Of a stretch of 38,598 bases of DNA, positions 15,734 to 24,402 are shown one piece after another. The stretch is from positions 1 to 38,598 of the forward strand of contig JAFCDB010000017.1 of NCBI GenBank assembly GCA_017609885.1, given 5' to 3'. Within the stretch, counting starts at the first letter, position 1; each line of letters opens with the position of its first letter. A program made the translations under genes and the position numbers. The stretch is from Candidatus Pacearchaeota archaeon (GTDB lineage: Archaea > Nanobdellota > Nanobdellia > Pacearchaeales > GW2011-AR1). The notes below the pieces were generated by a model, which saw only the letters and a program-made list of their open reading frames with translations, had not been told where the DNA came from and ran no database searches.

Positions 15734-16843
15734 GTGAAAAAATTATTTTGTTTAGCATTGATTGCATCTTTAGTGCTTTCTCTTGCTCCAGGTGTTTTTG
15801 CTGTGAGCGTAGGAGGAGGAATCGACATTGAAATCGAAACTGAAGATTTTGCTCCAGAGGTTTGGGGTTGCGATCAAAGAGTTGTTTATGATGATAACAC
15901 TGAACCTGGAAGGGTTGATGATAGTGAACTCATAGAAAGATTAAACAACTACGCTTTTGAAGGAGAGCAAATCCAATGGATTGTTCTTGTAATGGATAAA
16001 AACGGAATTGAAAAAGTTCAAGATGTTTTTGCTACAATCGGAGATACTCAAGGAGAAGGCAATGATATTGAAGTTAATTGCCAGGAAATACTTCCTTACG
16101 AGGAAGAAAAACCAGATATTGTAATAGATCCGTGTGAAGGCGACCCTGTAATTCCAGATTCATGCAATGCAAGACTTGATGAAGAAGTATTGGAATGTTT
16201 TGATTCTGATATGATGCAGTATTATGAATGTACTCTAACAGTTGAAACAGCAGACTCTATGTATGGAGAATACTGGATAACTATTGAAGCAGTTGACTAT
16301 GATGAGGAGTCTGGAATAATGGATGAAAATGAATACTGGTTTTTGAACCCTGTTATTGCATTGAACATTGACGGAGAGCTTGTCTTTGAAGAAGTTCGCC
16401 CAGGAACAAGTTCTTATTCAGAAACTCTACTTGTAGGAAACGATGCTGATGAAAGTTCTGGAGTTATGCTTGATATGTTTATATCAGGCACTGACTTTTA
16501 TGATTCGTCAAGTTCAGGAGCTATGTGTCCTGATAGTAATGTTTTGGAATTGGAAAATTTCAAATATTATGCTGTAAACGGCGCTTACAACACGAGAAAT
16601 GATCTTAGAGGTAGTGATTCTGAAGGTTATGTAGGTATAGAATATGGTATTGGATTTAATGATCCTGACCCATTCTACGATAATGCAGAAATCTTGCAAG
16701 AAGTGCAGGTAGGATCATACTATATGGCAAACATCTTAGCACCAGGTGCTGAATTTGCATTGACATTTAGGTTGGATCTGCCAGAACCATGCAACGGTGA
16801 CTTTGATACTGGAAGTTTATACTTTTGGGGAGAAGCAATTTAA
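15734..16843 (+). CDS. Secreted acidic protein, function unknown (369 aa)
   Basis: A signal peptide (MKKLFCLALIASLVLSLAPGVFA) precedes a strongly acidic mature protein with several cysteines (WGCDQRV, VNCQEI, DPCEGDPVIPDSC, LECF, YECT), likely disulphide-bonded. No known domain is evident. The C-terminal half looks beta-rich, with repeated GIEYG/EFALTFRLDLP strands, as in surface-layer or adhesin-like proteins. There is no C-terminal membrane anchor. The start is a GTG behind AGGAGGT, one nt after the 34-aa upstream ORF. It opens the island of exported proteins in the middle of the window. Confidence 0.8.
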   Translation: MKKLFCLALIASLVLSLAPGVFAVSVGGGIDIEIETEDFAPEVWGCDQRVVYDDNTEPGRVDDSELIERLNNYAFEGEQIQWIVLVMDKNGIEKVQDVFATIGDTQGEGNDIEVNCQEILPYEEEKPDIVIDPCEGDPVIPDSCNARLDEEVLECFDSDMMQYYECTLTVETADSMYGEYWITIEAVDYDEESGIMDENEYWFLNPVIALNIDGELVFEEVRPGTSSYSETLLVGNDADESSGVMLDMFISGTDFYDSSSSGAMCPDSNVLELENFKYYAVNGAYNTRNDLRGSDSEGYVGIEYGIGFNDPDPFYDNAEILQEVQVGSYYMANILAPGAEFALTFRLDLPEPCNGDFDTGSLYFWGEAI

Positions 16844-16905
16844 GAAGGAATTATTATTTTTTATTTTTTATTTATAATTTCCTTCTTTTTTATATTCATG
16901 AAAAT

Positions 16906-17086
16906 AAACCGCCGCCCACCCTGGCGCGAGGAAAAATCGTGCGGTTTTTTGTCCCGCCCTCCTACCTGACATTGCTTGACAGCAAAATCGCTCGGAATTT
17001 TGAGCTTGCCATCTGCAAGCCCCGACTCGCTGCCCCGGTTTACTCGCGATTTTGCTTGAGTTGTCTCGCAATGTCAAATTTGAAAT
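16906..17086. repeat. GC-rich nested palindromic element
   Basis: No gene is present here. AAACCGC (16906-16912) is inverted as GCGGTTT (16941-16947). Further on, GACATTGC-TT-GACA then GCAAAATCGC is mirrored by GCGATTTTGC then TGTC-TC-GCAATGTC, ending near 17085. The basal stem CATTGC..GACA/TGTC..GCAATG is the same hairpin found in the core of both MITE copies, here with a longer arm and a GC-rich loop (TGCAAGCCCCGACTCGCTGC). It lacks the GGCTTTGG terminal repeats. Confidence 0.75.
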
Positions 17087-17087
17087 A

Positions 17088-17184
17088 AAAAAATCGCAAG
17101 GGAAAAAACCGCGAGGGAAAAAAGAAAATAAAAAAACCGCGAGGAAAAAAACCGCAAAGGAAAAAACCGCAAGGGAAAAAGAAA
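17088..17184 (+). repeat. Five short tandem repeats (A-run + CCGCRAGG) just upstream of a start codon
   Basis: Five imperfect copies of A(5-7)-CCGC-R-AGGG (the first has TCGC, and the fourth reads CCGCAAAGG) lie directly before the ATG at 17185. The last copy places AAGGG 8 nt before the ATG, so it may serve as a ribosome-binding site. The Lys/Arg-rich and Phe-rich ORFs called here on both strands are products of this low-complexity DNA. Confidence 0.8.
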
Positions 17185-18288
17185 ATGAAAACAAAAATAA
17201 CCACGATAATTGCAGGAATTTTTTTAATTTTATTAGCAGGGACAATAAGTGCAGATTTTTGGGCGTGTTTTTCTGATGGAGATTTTATTGATTTTTGCAA
17301 TCCTTTAGTTGATGATAGGACTTGTGATTCAACAACCTGCATGTATTGTATAGATAGTTTTAATGAAGCTGAAACCTGTTATGTTCAAGGTTCATGGGGA
17401 CAATGCATTCAGCAGGGAATGGAGTGCTCTTTAGATGGCGGAGGAGAAGTTGATGGAGAACCTCCTATTTTAACTTTAAACAGTCCTGAACAGGGAAGCT
17501 TATGGATTTCACGAAGGGTTTTATTTAATTTTACTGTTAATGAAGAATCTGATGTTTATTATTTAGATAATATGGACAACAACCCAAGATGGAGGCGTCT
17601 TTGCTCAGACTGCGACGACTATTCAAGAACCAAAAACTTTGACGACGGAGAAAATTGGGTAACTATTTCAGTAACTGACATGACAGGAAATGAAGTCCTT
17701 TATGATGTGCGTTTTTTCGTAGATTCCCATGACCCTAGGATAAGAAGCACAACACCTCGAAGAGGATTTGCATCTGGCGAATTTGAAGTCAAATATACAG
17801 AGGAGAATTTAGAAAGTGTTGTTTTGCATTATGGAAATGAAATCATAGGAATGCGCGAGCATGAATTGACAGGATGCGCCAACGGCTCAAATATATACTG
17901 CTCGACAACAGTTAACCTATCTGATTACAACCATCAAGAAATTGAATATTGGTTTGTGATTGAGGATATTGTTGGGAATATTGACGAGTCTCGGAGCCGA
18001 GATTTAGATGTTGATGTAACTTTTCCAGTCGTAAACAACCCTGAGGATTTTTATATTTTAGATGATAGATATATTTATTTTAATGTTGATGTAACTGAAT
18101 TAAACTTAGATGAAGTTAGCTACACTTATTATGACAGCAGAGGAACATTCAAAGAAAAGCGATTGTGCTCAAGGTTGGATGACGGAATTTGCGAAAAAAG
18201 AAAACGATTCCACGACGATTATGATTATCAGAGTTTGCAGGTGCTTGACGAGGCAGGGAATTTGATTGCGATTGAGTTGGGTTTGTAA
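17185..18288 (+). CDS. Secreted modular protein, paralogue of the 711-aa protein
   Basis: A signal peptide (MKTKITTIIAGIFLILLAGTISA) is followed by a Cys-rich segment (residues 24-85, about ten cysteines). Ig-like beta modules follow (PPILTLNSPEQGSLWISRRVLFNFTV...). Residues about 105-365 align with the C-terminal half of the 711-aa protein at 20090-22225, sharing RWR.LC..C, PRI..T.P.RGFA.G, YGNEIIG and RLCSRL.DGICEK. They include a 45-nt stretch of identical DNA. It has no C-terminal anchor. It is probably a surface or cell-envelope protein. Five GC-rich tandem repeats precede the start codon. Confidence 0.8.
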   Translation: MKTKITTIIAGIFLILLAGTISADFWACFSDGDFIDFCNPLVDDRTCDSTTCMYCIDSFNEAETCYVQGSWGQCIQQGMECSLDGGGEVDGEPPILTLNSPEQGSLWISRRVLFNFTVNEESDVYYLDNMDNNPRWRRLCSDCDDYSRTKNFDDGENWVTISVTDMTGNEVLYDVRFFVDSHDPRIRSTTPRRGFASGEFEVKYTEENLESVVLHYGNEIIGMREHELTGCANGSNIYCSTTVNLSDYNHQEIEYWFVIEDIVGNIDESRSRDLDVDVTFPVVNNPEDFYILDDRYIYFNVDVTELNLDEVSYTYYDSRGTFKEKRLCSRLDDGICEKRKRFHDDYDYQSLQVLDEAGNLIAIELGL

Positions 18289-18316
18289 ATGTTGTTTTTG
18301 ATCAGAAATTCAAAAC

Positions 18317-18325
18317 ATTTAAATA
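18317..18325 (+). promoter_or_regulatory. TATA box of the MNT/HEPN operon
   Basis: ATTTAAATA is centred about 27 nt upstream of the ATG at 18348. Confidence 0.6.
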
Positions 18326-18335
18326 AGGCTAAATC

Positions 18336-18353
18336 TACCATAATATTATGGTA
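18336..18353. promoter_or_regulatory. Perfect 18-bp palindrome over the start codon (possible operator)
   Basis: TACCATAATATTATGGTA is fully self-complementary, lies between the TATA box and codon 2, and contains the ATG. The encoded protein begins with a DNA-binding-like winged helix, so autorepression at this site is an attractive inference. In a leaderless mRNA the site would also cover the transcription start. Confidence 0.5.
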
Positions 18354-18944
18354 AAGTATACATTAAAGGAAAAAATACTAAAGTTCTTAATTGAAAATAA
18401 AGAATCTCCACATTCTATAAGAAAAATTTCCCAGAGACTGAATGCAGATTATAAAAATACTTCTCAGGCGCTGAGCAATTTGAACCCTAAAATATATTCT
18501 AAGAAGAAACAAGGAAATGCTTATTTAATTGAATTGAATTTATGCAATAATATTGAAACTCTTTCTGTCGAAGAAAAAAGAATGGAAGAATGTTTATCCA
18601 AAAATCCTAAATTAAGAGTTATAAAGAAATATATTAAAGAATTAAATTATCCGTTTTTGATTGCTCTGATATTTGGTTCTTATTCTAAAAAGATGAATAT
18701 GAAGGGTTCAGATATTGATATTTGCATAATTGCAGATAACAAATACAAATTAAATGAATTGTATGGGAAATTAAAATTATTATCTTTAAAATTAGAGATA
18801 CAGGAGTTTACATCAAAAGAATTTATTTCTATGATAGATAAAAGACAACATAATTTGGGGCATGAAATAGTTAAAAATAATATTATTTTATATGGGAAAG
18901 AGAATTATTATAATTTAATTTCAAAATGGATGAAAAAAGAATAA
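18348..18944 (+). CDS. Winged-helix nucleotidyltransferase (MNT-type antitoxin)
   Basis: This 198-aa protein joins an N-terminal winged helix (about 5-65: SIRKISQRLNADYKNTSQALSNLN) to a minimal nucleotidyltransferase domain. GS at 110-111 and D-I-D at 122-124 form the GSxSx(n)SDIDI signature. MNT proteins paired with HEPN RNases act as antitoxins, in characterised cases by adding AMP to a HEPN tyrosine. The fused winged helix suggests that it also regulates its own operon through the 18-bp palindrome at its start codon. It overlaps the HEPN gene by 19 nt, which implies tight coupling. Confidence 0.85.
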   Translation: MVKYTLKEKILKFLIENKESPHSIRKISQRLNADYKNTSQALSNLNPKIYSKKKQGNAYLIELNLCNNIETLSVEEKRMEECLSKNPKLRVIKKYIKELNYPFLIALIFGSYSKKMNMKGSDIDICIIADNKYKLNELYGKLKLLSLKLEIQEFTSKEFISMIDKRQHNLGHEIVKNNIILYGKENYYNLISKWMKKE

Positions 18945-19450
18945 AGCAGGCAGAGGATAATTTTAAAAATTATTTAAGGGAAGGGAAAATACAGAAAGTT
19001 GGGGAGTTTAGTAGTTTAATTTATGAAACTTATTTGAGAAATGCAAGAGAAAGTTTAAATGCAGCTAACTTATTATTTCAAAGTAAAACTTCTTCTTTGT
19101 GGGTTGTTGTAAATAGTTATTATTCTATGTTTTATATGGCTTGCGCGTATCTTTACAAATTGGGATACAAAACAAAACATGAGATTGTTCATCAAGTAGT
19201 AAATGAATCTTTAATTGTTCAAGGCAGACATAAAATAAAAAATTATCTTTTGAAAGCTTATGAAATTGAAAAAGAAGAGGCCTTATCAATTAGTGATAAT
19301 TACTTAAGAGATTATGGATTTGAAAAAATTAAACGAGCTACTTTTCAATATGAAACCACTGAAAGCATAAAAAATTCAAAAGCTGAAACTTCCTTAAACA
19401 GAGCCAAGGAATTTTTAACTTTAATAGAGGAGATATTGGGAGAGGAATAG
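18926..19450 (+). CDS. HEPN-domain protein (putative toxin partner)
   Basis: This 174-aa all-helical protein carries the HEPN pattern ARESLNAANLLFQSKTSSLWVVVNSYYSMFYMACAYLYKLGYKTKHEIVHQVVNESL. HEPN proteins in such pairs are RNA-cleaving toxins. The usual catalytic RX4-6H motif is not obvious, so it may be a divergent or non-catalytic member. The segment LRDYGFEKIKRATFQYETTE resembles the C-terminal helix of HEPN proteins in which Tyr can be modified. The start ATG at 18926 lies within the end of the MNT gene (19-nt overlap). Confidence 0.8.
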   Translation: MDEKRIKQAEDNFKNYLREGKIQKVGEFSSLIYETYLRNARESLNAANLLFQSKTSSLWVVVNSYYSMFYMACAYLYKLGYKTKHEIVHQVVNESLIVQGRHKIKNYLLKAYEIEKEEALSISDNYLRDYGFEKIKRATFQYETTESIKNSKAETSLNRAKEFLTLIEEILGEE

Positions 19451-19576
19451 ATTCAATTAACTCATTCGAGTATTATCAATTTCCTAATCTTCTTTACTAA
19501 ATAAAATTTTATTCTTGAAGTTTTGATTAACTAAAAGTAGTAAGGTAGGTTTAGATCAAAAAATGAACTTTGTAAT

Positions 19577-19684
19577 CTACCTCAACTTCCTAAGTTTCTT
19601 CAAGGCATTTTTTATCTTTTTATATTCTGCAATATGTGTCTGAACTTTCTTTGTTTTCTTTTTTGTTTTTTTCTTATCAGTCAT
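19577..19684 (-). CDS. 35-aa Lys-rich small protein
   Basis: Absent from the ORF track. MTDKKKTKKKTKKVQTHIAEYKKIKNALKKLRKLR is very basic and probably helical or nucleic-acid-binding. Its ATG overlaps the stop of the upstream ORF by 8 nt (ATGACTGA), a typical translational coupling. Coding is suggested by the overlap, but composition bias is strong, so I am only moderately sure. Confidence 0.5.
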   Translation of the reverse strand: MTDKKKTKKKTKKVQTHIAEYKKIKNALKKLRKLR

Positions 19685-19943
19685 TTTTCATTTTTTCCCT
19701 GAAATATTTTTGTTCTATGTTGTAAGCTTCTTCAGATATTTCATCTATAATATTATCGTATTCTTTCTTTATTAATTCTTCTACTATCATGTTTCCAACA
19801 ATAAAAATTGTTGGGAGGACAATAATTTCTATAGCCATAATTTCTTCTTTCCAAAAAGGCAAAATTTTCATTAGGATTATTGCATTGACACCTATTCAAG
19901 CTCCCAGTAAATTTACTAAAACCCTTAACCAAAGTATTTCCAT
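19677..19943 (-). pseudogene. Small membrane protein gene with an in-frame TGA
   Basis: From an ATG at 19943 the frame reads MEILWLRVLVNLLGA, TGA (19896-19898), IGVNAIILMKILPFWKEEIMAIEIIVLPTIFIVGNMIVEELIKKEYDNIIDEISEEAYNIEQKYF... to TGA at 19677. Together the parts make a plausible 88-aa protein with two transmembrane helices, and Trp would fit the interrupted position. The ORF track shows only the part after the stop (64 aa from 19871), which could itself be translated. The upstream DNA has TATA-like ATTAAAG about 30 nt before 19943. The downstream 35-aa ORF overlaps the end. Confidence 0.5.
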
Positions 19944-20089
19944 TATTGTTTTTAATTATCGATACTTTAATCCTTTTATGAGATTTAATATATATTTTAT
20001 AATTTTTCCTTTTTGTCTTCCTATTGTCGACTAATTAAGTAGTAAAGCAGTTTTTTAAACAGAAAATTCTTTATAACTTCATTGAAGAT

Positions 20090-22225
20090 ATGAAAATGGA
20101 AAAAAGATGGTTGGTTTTGGTTGTGCTTTTGTTTCTGCCTTTTGTTTCTGCGAGTGTTTTTATTAATGAAATTGAATTGAATCCTAAAGGAACTGATTCT
20201 GGAATTGAGTGGATTGAAATTTTTAATGACAATGGCGAAGTTAATTTGACTGGATGGTATATTCAGGATAGAGATAAAAATAATCTTTCTTTTCCTTCGG
20301 TGATAATTCACGATTTTTATGTTTTAGATTCTTTAAATAATTTGGTAAATGTCAATGAGAATATAAGTTTATTTAATGATGAAGGTATATTGCAGAATCA
20401 AGCATTGCTTTTAACAGATGAAGAAAACGACAATAGAACCTGGCAGAGAATTCCTGACGGCACAGGAGATTTTATCTTTAAACAAGAAACAAAAAATAAT
20501 GTTAACCAAGAAACAATAATTGAAAATAAAACTTCTTATCCTGATTGTATTCTTTCTGGAGAAAATGTGAGTTTAAGTGTTCAGGTTTCTGGTCTTTGCA
20601 TAAACGAAATCATCTTCAGTATTTATCAAAATGGAAATTGGGGAAATTATACTGGAGTTTCTTCAAACGGAATTGGAAATTATTCGTATCTTTTAGATAG
20701 TTCTTTGCTAAACGCAAGCCAAGAAATAAACTGGACAGTTTTTGCGCGTGATTGTTTTAACAATACAAATCAAAACGGAATAGAATCGTTTTATGTGAAT
20801 TCAAGAACTTCTCTTTCTGTTTCTCCTGCAGTTCCTGATGGATTGGATGAATGGTATATTAGCCAGCCTGCTTTTAATTTAATTAATTCCGACGCTGTTG
20901 AAGTTTTTTACAGGTGGAATGGCAACGGGCCGTTTTTATTTTCAGGAAGTTTTGGACTTGAAGATGCTCCGAATAACGGAAACTTCACAGGAGGAATCCA
21001 TGCACTTACTTATTGGAGCAATCTTTCATGCAGGATTGAACCAGAGCAAACACAAGTTTTTTATTTTGATTTTACAAATCCTGTGATTAAAGATTTATTT
21101 CCTGAAGAAAACGAAACTATTTATAATTCTCGTCCTGAAATTTCTGCTTATCTTGATGAGCTTTATCAAAGTAATTCTGGAATAAAATTAGACAGTGTCA
21201 TAATGCAGATTGATAGCATGGTTGTTTCTCCAACAATAAATGAATCTGGGGATTTAGATGCAATTGTAAATTACATATCTTTAACAAATCTAAGCCAAGG
21301 AAAACATAACATATCAATTTATGTAGAAGATAATTCAAACAGAAGCAGCAGCAAATTCTGGGAATTTAATGTATCTGATTTTTCAATTTTTAGTTTTCAA
21401 GTTAATTTGCCGTTAGAAGGAATTTATAATGAAAGAAGGATTTGGTTTGACTTAAATGCAAGCAAGGAATTAGAAAAATTGGAATATTTTGATTGGAGTG
21501 GGCAAAGTCTAAGATGGAGAACATTATGTAGAAATTGTGGAAGTTACGAAAAGAGAAAAACATTCAGCGATGGACAACACAACTTAACAATCAGAGCAAG
21601 TGATGAGTTTGAACAAGTTGTTGAAAAAAACATCTCCTTTTTTATCGATTCTAAAAAGCCAAGAATTTCAAGAACAGAACCGCAGAGAGGTTTTGCAAAT
21701 GGAAGTTTCATAGTTAAATTCAAAGAAGAAAATCCAGAAAATTTATTTTTGAATTATGGAAATGAAATCATAGGATTTAGAAATCAGGAATTAAATTTAA
21801 GTAATTGCTGGCAAGACAACAGATATAAAAAATGTCAAATTTTTGTTAACCTATCTGATTACAACCATCAAGAAATTGAATATTGGTTTAATATGAGTGA
21901 CATTGCAGGGAATTTTGATGATTCGCGGAAGCGGGATTTAGATGTTGATTTAACTTCGCCAATAATTAATTTTTTCAATTATACAATTGACAGCAGAAAA
22001 GTGAATTTTGAATTTAATATTACTGAACTAAATCTTGATGAAATAAATTATATTGATTGGAATGCAAGGCGTCCAAGAGAGAGGAGATTATGTTCGCGTT
22101 TGAGAGACGGGATTTGCGAAAAAACAAAAAGATTTTCAGTTGGAGAGCATAGTTTAACTATTAATATTTTGGATGATGCTGGAAATTCTGTTGTTATTAA
22201 AAATGTTTTGTTTGAGATTGAGTGA
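20090..22225 (+). CDS. Secreted lamin-tail-domain protein with Ig-like modules (711 aa)
   Basis: A signal peptide (residues 1-21) is followed by a lamin-tail-type domain at about 22-150: SVFINEIELNPKGTDSGIEWIEIFNDNGEVNLTGWYIQD ... DNRTWQRIPDGTGDFIF. Beta-rich modules make up the remainder. The C-terminal 290 residues are paralogous to the 367-aa protein at 17185-18288. Cysteines recur in LCRNC and RLCSRLRDGICEK. Many Asn-X-Ser/Thr sites are present, as expected for a glycosylated surface protein. There is no C-terminal membrane segment. A TATA-like CTTTATAAC lies about 20 nt upstream. Lamin-tail domains in prokaryotes occur on exported proteins and are thought to bind surfaces or polymers; the ligand here is unknown. 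Confidence 0.85.
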   Translation: MKMEKRWLVLVVLLFLPFVSASVFINEIELNPKGTDSGIEWIEIFNDNGEVNLTGWYIQDRDKNNLSFPSVIIHDFYVLDSLNNLVNVNENISLFNDEGILQNQALLLTDEENDNRTWQRIPDGTGDFIFKQETKNNVNQETIIENKTSYPDCILSGENVSLSVQVSGLCINEIIFSIYQNGNWGNYTGVSSNGIGNYSYLLDSSLLNASQEINWTVFARDCFNNTNQNGIESFYVNSRTSLSVSPAVPDGLDEWYISQPAFNLINSDAVEVFYRWNGNGPFLFSGSFGLEDAPNNGNFTGGIHALTYWSNLSCRIEPEQTQVFYFDFTNPVIKDLFPEENETIYNSRPEISAYLDELYQSNSGIKLDSVIMQIDSMVVSPTINESGDLDAIVNYISLTNLSQGKHNISIYVEDNSNRSSSKFWEFNVSDFSIFSFQVNLPLEGIYNERRIWFDLNASKELEKLEYFDWSGQSLRWRTLCRNCGSYEKRKTFSDGQHNLTIRASDEFEQVVEKNISFFIDSKKPRISRTEPQRGFANGSFIVKFKEENPENLFLNYGNEIIGFRNQELNLSNCWQDNRYKKCQIFVNLSDYNHQEIEYWFNMSDIAGNFDDSRKRDLDVDLTSPIINFFNYTIDSRKVNFEFNITELNLDEINYIDWNARRPRERRLCSRLRDGICEKTKRFSVGEHSLTINILDDAGNSVVIKNVLFEIE

Positions 22226-22241
22226 TTTTTATAGTAAAATA

Positions 22242-24332
22242 TTACTGCCCAATAAACTTCGCAGGTTTGAATGTCCAGCTTTGATAAGGACACCAGCTTG
22301 AATAACAACCAGTTCCTTTCTGATTACCAAAATGGGTAATGATTTTGCTTCCAACAAAGTCACCTTTGCCATTAATAACAAGAACTCAGCGGGATTTATT
22401 TCATTGCCATCAACAACAACATTATCATCTATTTGATAGTCTCCATATTGATTTATTGGACTGATTGAAATTGCAGTCTGCATAATATCGTTAATACTGA
22501 ATTTTCTATTCGTTGATGTTTCTATGTCGTCTCCCTTACCAAGACCAGTTGGAGCTAATACAAATTTATTTTCTTCACTTAACAAGACTCCATTACTATG
22601 ATAACTTGTCAAAGATTTATGCAATAATCTATAACTTTCTGCTATTGTAAAATAATCACTTCCTCCATCAACTGCAGAGCTTGATTGTGTAAAATAAACA
22701 AAATCAGGAGGTCTTTCATTTTTCCAATTATTAATTAAGAAAACAGCAATATCATAGATTGTATCTTTATTTATCTGCCTTCCTTCCTCTTGTTGCACTA
22801 AATCCTCAGCTGTTTCTCTTGTAACTATCACAATCTGAGAGTCAGAATCTGCTCTTTGCTTTAACTTTTCCACAAAACCAGTAAGATAATCTAAATTTCT
22901 TTGATATATTTCTTCTTTTCTTCCTTGCTGGACAACTGCAGGAGAAGGATAAGTATCAGGATTGTGCATCATTTCATACCAGTCTGTTGGCACACTATTT
23001 TCAGAATTTAGATATTGATAACATGATGTATCATATTGAGGGTCAGTTATATCTGCAAAACTTCCAATACTATAACTAACTAAATGGCAATTATTAGGAG
23101 AATATGGACTTTCAATACATTTTTCACTTGGAGGATTGTCATAATCATATTCCCCAGCATTCATGCAACCCCCAGAATACAATCCAAATGTATGAACTCC
23201 TGCATACATCGCTCCATATTTTGTATTACTATTACCAACATAATTTTTCATAGCATTTATATCTTCATCTATATGCTTTGTTCCAGATGTTGGTTGCCAG
23301 TGTGTAACTCCATCAAGTAAATTAGGTGCATAGAAAGAATAATGCATATCTCCCATATACCAAAACCAAGGACCTTCATATTGTGACGACAGTTCTGACC
23401 ATAGATAATAATCAGCTCCAAAATTTTGACCATCCATTATCCTTTTAGCATATTCATATTGTGGTTCTGGATATGGATGAAAAACATATGCATTTCCCTC
23501 TCCAAAAATCTCCTCATATATCTTGAATTGTCCCCCTGTTCTACTTGTATCTATTTCACCAGAAACAGGGTCATGATAATAAGTATTTCTCTCTAATTCT
23601 AATGCAAGTGCATCATCAAAAGAAGTTAATTTTCCTGATTGGATTTTGCCTATACCCCAGTAAGGCATGAAAGTATCGCTAAAACTACTAAAGACATCTC
23701 CATGATTTCTTGCATTTTGAAGTTTTTGAATAATCTCAGGATTTGGTTTAAAAAGCCATTCGTCTGTTGAATGTCCATGACCAGGAGACCATTTAACTCC
23801 GTCTTTAAATGCCTGTAATAAAACACCATTTGTAGTCCATTCTACAGGCATATCATTTTCATCAAATAAATCCATTAAGTCATTAAGAATTTTTGCATCA
23901 TCTTCCACATTTACATGTTCTTTAAAATGATTTAACCACAGAATATATATTGGCTTACCTGTAGGACAACTTCCGCAATCTTCAGGACAATTTAAACAAG
24001 TTTCTCCTGAGTCGCAATTTTGATTTCCACAAATCAATGCAAGTTCTTGTTTGTTCATCATCAATACAATCACCCCATGAGCTGCAAACCCAATTAGAAA
24101 TACAAACGCTTTCGCAAGGAACTTTCTGCGCATTTCCATCACAACAATATCCATTATTTACAATTTTCCCCCCACAATTGCATTTTTGATTTACATCTCC
24201 TTCAGGACAATTTCTTATTTCAGGATTTGGTTTATTAATGAGAAAAATAAAAATTAAACAGATTCCTATGAAAACTATGATGACGATTGAGATTATTAAA
24301 ATTACTGAAACACCAATTTGTCCTTTTTTCAT
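22242..24332 (-). pseudogene. Large membrane-anchored extracytoplasmic protein with two frameshifts
   Basis: The track splits this into a 116-aa ORF (start 24332) and a 641-aa ORF. The true product is about 696 aa in three frame segments. MKKGQIGVSVILIISIVI... (anchor or pilin-like N-terminus) and a thrombospondin-like WVCSSWGDC...TRTC segment read to about 24034. One extra T there shifts into CGNQNCDSGETCLNCPEDCGSCP and a roughly 540-residue domain (PIYILWLNHFKEHV...GHGHSTDEW...). Near 22383 a missing base shifts into VINGKGDFVGSKIITHFGNQKGTGCYSSWCPYQSWTFKPAKFIGQ with TAA at 22242. The promoter (TATATAA, 26 nt upstream) is intact. The big domain may be a carbohydrate-active barrel, but this is weak. 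Confidence 0.7.
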
Positions 24333-24402
24333 TGTAAAACTAATTTTTTAAGATATATAAAATTATCTTAAGATTAGGCTACATCCAAAGTTTCTTTTTT
24401 TA

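Noticed and set aside
16868-17342. Lys/Arg-rich and Phe-rich ORFs on both strands (16868-17245, 17040-17342, 17052-17276)
   Set aside because: They are translations of the GC-rich palindrome and A-rich tandem repeats and overlap the signal peptide of a real gene.
19789-20034. 81-aa plus-strand ORF
   Set aside because: It is the mirror of the minus-strand membrane-protein frame, with no promoter or coding character.
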